Source: Hemibagrus wyckioides (lineage: Eukaryota > Chordata > Actinopteri > Siluriformes > Bagridae). From it: 64,000 nucleotides of DNA. Positions 60,967 to 64,000 of this stretch are shown one piece after another. The notes below the pieces were generated by a model that was not told the DNA's origin, searched no databases, and saw only the letters and a program-made list of their open reading frames with translations. The position numbers were made by a program, and so were the translations under genes. The first letter of the stretch is position 1. Each line of letters begins with the position of its first letter. The DNA is taken from assembly GCF_019097595.1 (NCBI RefSeq), contig NC_080716.1, positions 8,554,640-8,618,639 of the forward strand. Reading direction: 5' to 3'.

Positions 60967-62546
60967 CAGTTGTGTTCAAAATAATAACAGTCCAACATCA
61001 CTAACCAGATCAATCACTGGTTTTGCTTAAAATTATATTTCTTCATGGCAAATATTTTACTAGTAGGTGTAGTAGAGCAATAGAAAACCAACAGACCCAA
61101 CAGTAATGACATGCATGTTGCTTATTCTGTGTAATTGAATCATTAATTGAAAAGGGTGTGTTCAATATAATAGCAGTGTGGAGTTCAATTAGAGAGGTAA
61201 ATTAGTCTGTGAAAAAAACTGGTGTCAAACATGTGTCCCTTATTTAAGGACGAAGGCAGCAAATGTTGTACTGTGCATTTCTCTCTGAAAATCAGAGTAA
61301 AATGGGTCGTTCCAGACATTGTTCAGAAGGACAGCGTACTTTGATTAAAAAGTTGATTAGAGAGGGGAAAACATATAAAAAAGTGCAGAAAATGATAGCC
61401 TGCTCAGCTACAATGATATCAAATGCTTTAAAATGGCAAATAAAACCAGAAAGTCGTGAAAGAAAATGGAAAACTACCATTCAAATGGATCGAAGAATAG
61501 CCAAAATGGCAAAGACTCAGCCAATGATCAGCTCCAGGGTGATCAAAGAAAGTCTAAAGTTACCTGTGAGTACTGTAACAATTAGAAGACGTCTATGTGA
61601 AGCCAAGTTATCGGCAAGAAGCGCCTGCAAAGTCCCACTGTTGAAAAAATGACACGTGCTGAAGAGGTTACAATTTGCCAAAGAACACACTGACCGACCT
61701 AAAGAGAAATGACACAATATTTTCTGGACTGATGAAAGCAAGATCATTCTTTTTGGGTCTAGGGGCCACAGACAGTTCGTCAGACGACCCCCAAACACTG
61801 AATTCAAGCCACAGTACACTGTGAAGGCAGTGAAGCATGGTGCTGCAGGCATCATGATATGGGAATGTTTCTCATACTATGGTGTTGGGCCTATTTATTG
61901 CATTCCAGGGATCATGGATCAGTTTGAGTACATTAAAATAATTAAAGACGTCATGTTGCCTTATGATGAAGAGGAAATGCCCTTGAAATGGATGTTTCAA
62001 CAAGACAATGACCCCACACACACCAGTAAGTGAGCAGCATCTTGCTTCCAGACCTACAAGATTAAAGTTATGGAGTGGCCAGCCCAGTCCCTGGACCTTG
62101 ATCCAATAGAAAACTTGTGGGGTGAAATCAAAAATGCTGTTTCTGAGGCAAAACCAAGAACTGCAGAGGAATTGTGGTGTGTAGTGCAAGTCGTTCTGGG
62201 CTGGAATAGGTTAAGTCCTACTCCATGCAACACAGATGCGAAGCAGTTCTCAGAAATAGTGGTTATACTAACTAAATATTAGTTCAGTGATTCACAAGAA
62301 AGCTAAATCTTCAAGCATTTTTCAGTTTATACTGTAAACATTTGACTTTGTAAAGAAACATGCAGACACTGCTATTTATTTTGAACAGCCTAATATTCTT
62401 TTTTCTTCACGTAATAACAAATTTGATCAATTTTTCTTCATGTTTTGATTTAGAATTGAATGTGCAGTTTTCCCAATGCATTTGCATGTATTGAAATTTT
62501 GAACTTTACTCTTTTTAACACACTGCTATTATTTTGAACACAACTG
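60967..62546 (+). mobile_element. Full-length Tc1-like transposon with IR/DR ends (block D)
   Basis: The element is 1580 bp with CAGTTGTGTTCAAAATAATA ends and flanking TA. The transposase starts at 61302 (MGRSRHC). It stays in one frame to about 62280 with only three stops, all TGA (61650-61652, about 61711, about 62031). DDE motifs: FWTDESKIILFG, FQQDNDPTHTSK and [11 protein letters not shown], with DD34E spacing if the stop is counted as a residue. Confidence 0.92.
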
Positions 62547-62810
62547 TATATCCCCAAATCAAACTAAATATAATGGGGTCTGTTTGGTATCAATGGCTCC
62601 ACTTTTGGCAGCAGAAAATCCAGCTGAATGATGATGGGCCATTTAACAAGCATACCTGAATATAACGCGTCTTCTAGACTTTCAGCTGAAACTGAATTGT
62701 TAACTTAGCAGTTGTGAACAATGAATATTTGTTAAACAGACTTCATACAGAATACCAGAGTAAAACAGATTTTTACAAAATACCTAACACCTGCTCCCTT
62801 TTCACTAATA

Positions 62811-62833
62811 ACAACAACAACAACAACAACAAC

Positions 62834-62878
<45 letters not shown>
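62811..62878 (+). repeat. (AAC)n-(AAT)n microsatellite
   Basis: Inverted and longer counterpart of 19653-19702. Confidence 0.9.
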
Positions 62879-62879
<1 letters not shown>

Positions 62880-63220
62880 TAAAACAGTAGCAGGCAATGT
62901 ACAAATGAAAAATATATGTTGATTATCTAAAAATGTTCTCATTCAGCCCCGTACCCAAAATATATAAATAAAACAATTTCATTATTTAACAAAGTACAAA
63001 GAGACTACAGTCTAAACGCAAATGTTTCAAATCGTTATCATGTGGTTACACAATCGAGGAATTGCTTATGTACAAAAAAACTGCACTTATTTCAGTGCTT
63101 AACAAGAGAAAGATCAAGATCAAGTGCATAGAGTATTATGAACCCATAGCAAGAGTTTCTTCTGAAACTGAAAGCAGAACAAATGTGAAAGTGTTTTTTC
63201 AGAAGTGAAGAAAGGAAAAG

Positions 63221-63927
63221 TTATTTGAAATTAGCATCGTCTGAGAAAATATCTACAAAATCTTGTACCACTTTGTAGCAGAAGTCATACTGTTCCTGAA
63301 AGAATGAAAAAACATAATTGTTTACATGTTAGTACACTATCACATATTGATAAGAAGTATTAAACTAACAGTGACAGGACCTAGTTATTTTTCCACAAAT
63401 CAGGCACTTGTGTGTAAAAGATTCTTACCACAGTTTGGACCATGTGTGGTCTCTGAGTGCGTAAACTCTTCACGTCCAGTAAGCCCTCGGCTTTAACCCG
63501 CTCCAAAATGTTACTGAGGACAATGAACGTTCAAGTCAGGCTTGCAGCAGCACTGATTAAAACCAAAACACATGTGGTAACTATTGTGTATAAAACAGCA
63601 ATATAAAACAGTGAAAGTGTGATTATATATTGACACACAATAATAGTGTTGCAAATAATTGGATTGTTTCCTCAATCAGTCCTATGCCAAGCCAGCAAGG
63701 ATTCTTGTTCACTTCAATTCTGAGCTTTAATCATCAGTTTGCAGCTTGAGTGTGTGAGTGGGTGTGTATGTGTACCTGCAGTGCACCACTATAGGGGGGT
63801 TGCCAGATTGCTGTTGTTGTTTCTGCACTGCAGCAATCAGATCAATCATTCCTTTTCCGTCCGATGAGATTCCAATCTCTGGCCAACCATGGAAATGAAA
63901 ATGTCTGACCAGACGAGACTGCTTCTC
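63221..63927 (-). pseudogene. PTPRE/PTPRA C-terminal pseudogene, block D
   Basis: Exons 63927-63776 ([18 protein letters not shown] to [14 protein letters not shown], open), 63552-63429 and 63295-63221 (DFCYKVVQDF, DIFSDDANFK, stop). The first exon is intact, but the second reads AAASLT then TGA where the phosphatase P-loop (AGAGRTG) should be, and it lacks about four codons after LLDV. The catalytic-loop arginine is lost. Older decay than the extra indels of the 18.6-kb copy. Confidence 0.85.
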
Positions 63928-64000
63928 CTAAAAACACATATAATATTTACTGTATGTAATGTGTGTATATAATGAAACATTTTATTCTGATCTTACAGCA

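Larger units (their letters stand above)
40530..64000 (+). repeat. Segmental duplication block C-D
   Basis: The first part (to about 57.45 kb) is a direct copy of block A. The part from about 45.93 kb to the window end is an inverted copy of block B. The block therefore contains two cassettes, one on each side of the mitoguardin-like gene, and links the A-type and B-type arrangements. It continues beyond the window. Confidence 0.9.

Overview
The window is nuclear DNA of a vertebrate, most likely a teleost fish. It has spliced genes with GT..AG introns, intron-bearing tRNA-Tyr genes, Tc1-like transposons, many L2/CR1-type LINE fragments and long microsatellites. A cyprinid, characin or catfish genome would fit, but the species cannot be fixed from the sequence. 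There is no bacterial gene, operon or CRISPR array.

The window is a nested segmental duplication. One 19-exon gene occurs three times: copy A (5544-9902, +), copy B (28567-32925, -) and copy C (46312-50676, +). Copies A and C encode a 530-residue protein with one N-terminal membrane segment. Its C-terminal third resembles the mitoguardin (MIGA/FAM73) family of mitochondrial outer-membrane proteins. Copy B has the same exons, but its last two coding exons carry frameshifts. Around the gene, block 1-16.83 kb repeats directly at about 40.53-57.45 kb. Block 18.5-33.3 kb is an inverted copy of about 64.0-45.9 kb and runs off the right edge of the window.

A second cassette occurs four times (near 0.1-3.1, 21.6-25.1, 40.9-43.8 and 57.4-60.8 kb). 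It contains a broken Tc1-like transposase fused to the 3' half of an L2 LINE, a TCTA microsatellite, and a convergent tRNA-Glu/tRNA-Tyr pair. Copies A and C also share a 3-kb composite LINE insertion (12.3-15.5 and 53.1-56.1 kb) with a target-site duplication; copy B keeps the empty site. Next to it lie exons of a decayed lysine-rich gene.

Fragments of a receptor tyrosine phosphatase of the PTPRA/PTPRE type are scattered as pseudogene pieces (18.6-19.3, 37.7-38.0, 63.2-63.9 kb). The unduplicated spacer at 33.3-40.5 kb holds a full-length Tc1-like element, CR1/Rex-like and L2-like LINE ends, and one PTPRE fragment.

Only the mitoguardin-like genes (A and C, perhaps a truncated B) and some of the tRNA genes look functional. 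The main interest is the recent amplification of the mitoguardin-like gene, its internal four-exon duplication, and the differing start regions and 3' ends of the three copies. Gene identities come from reading translations by eye, with no database search.
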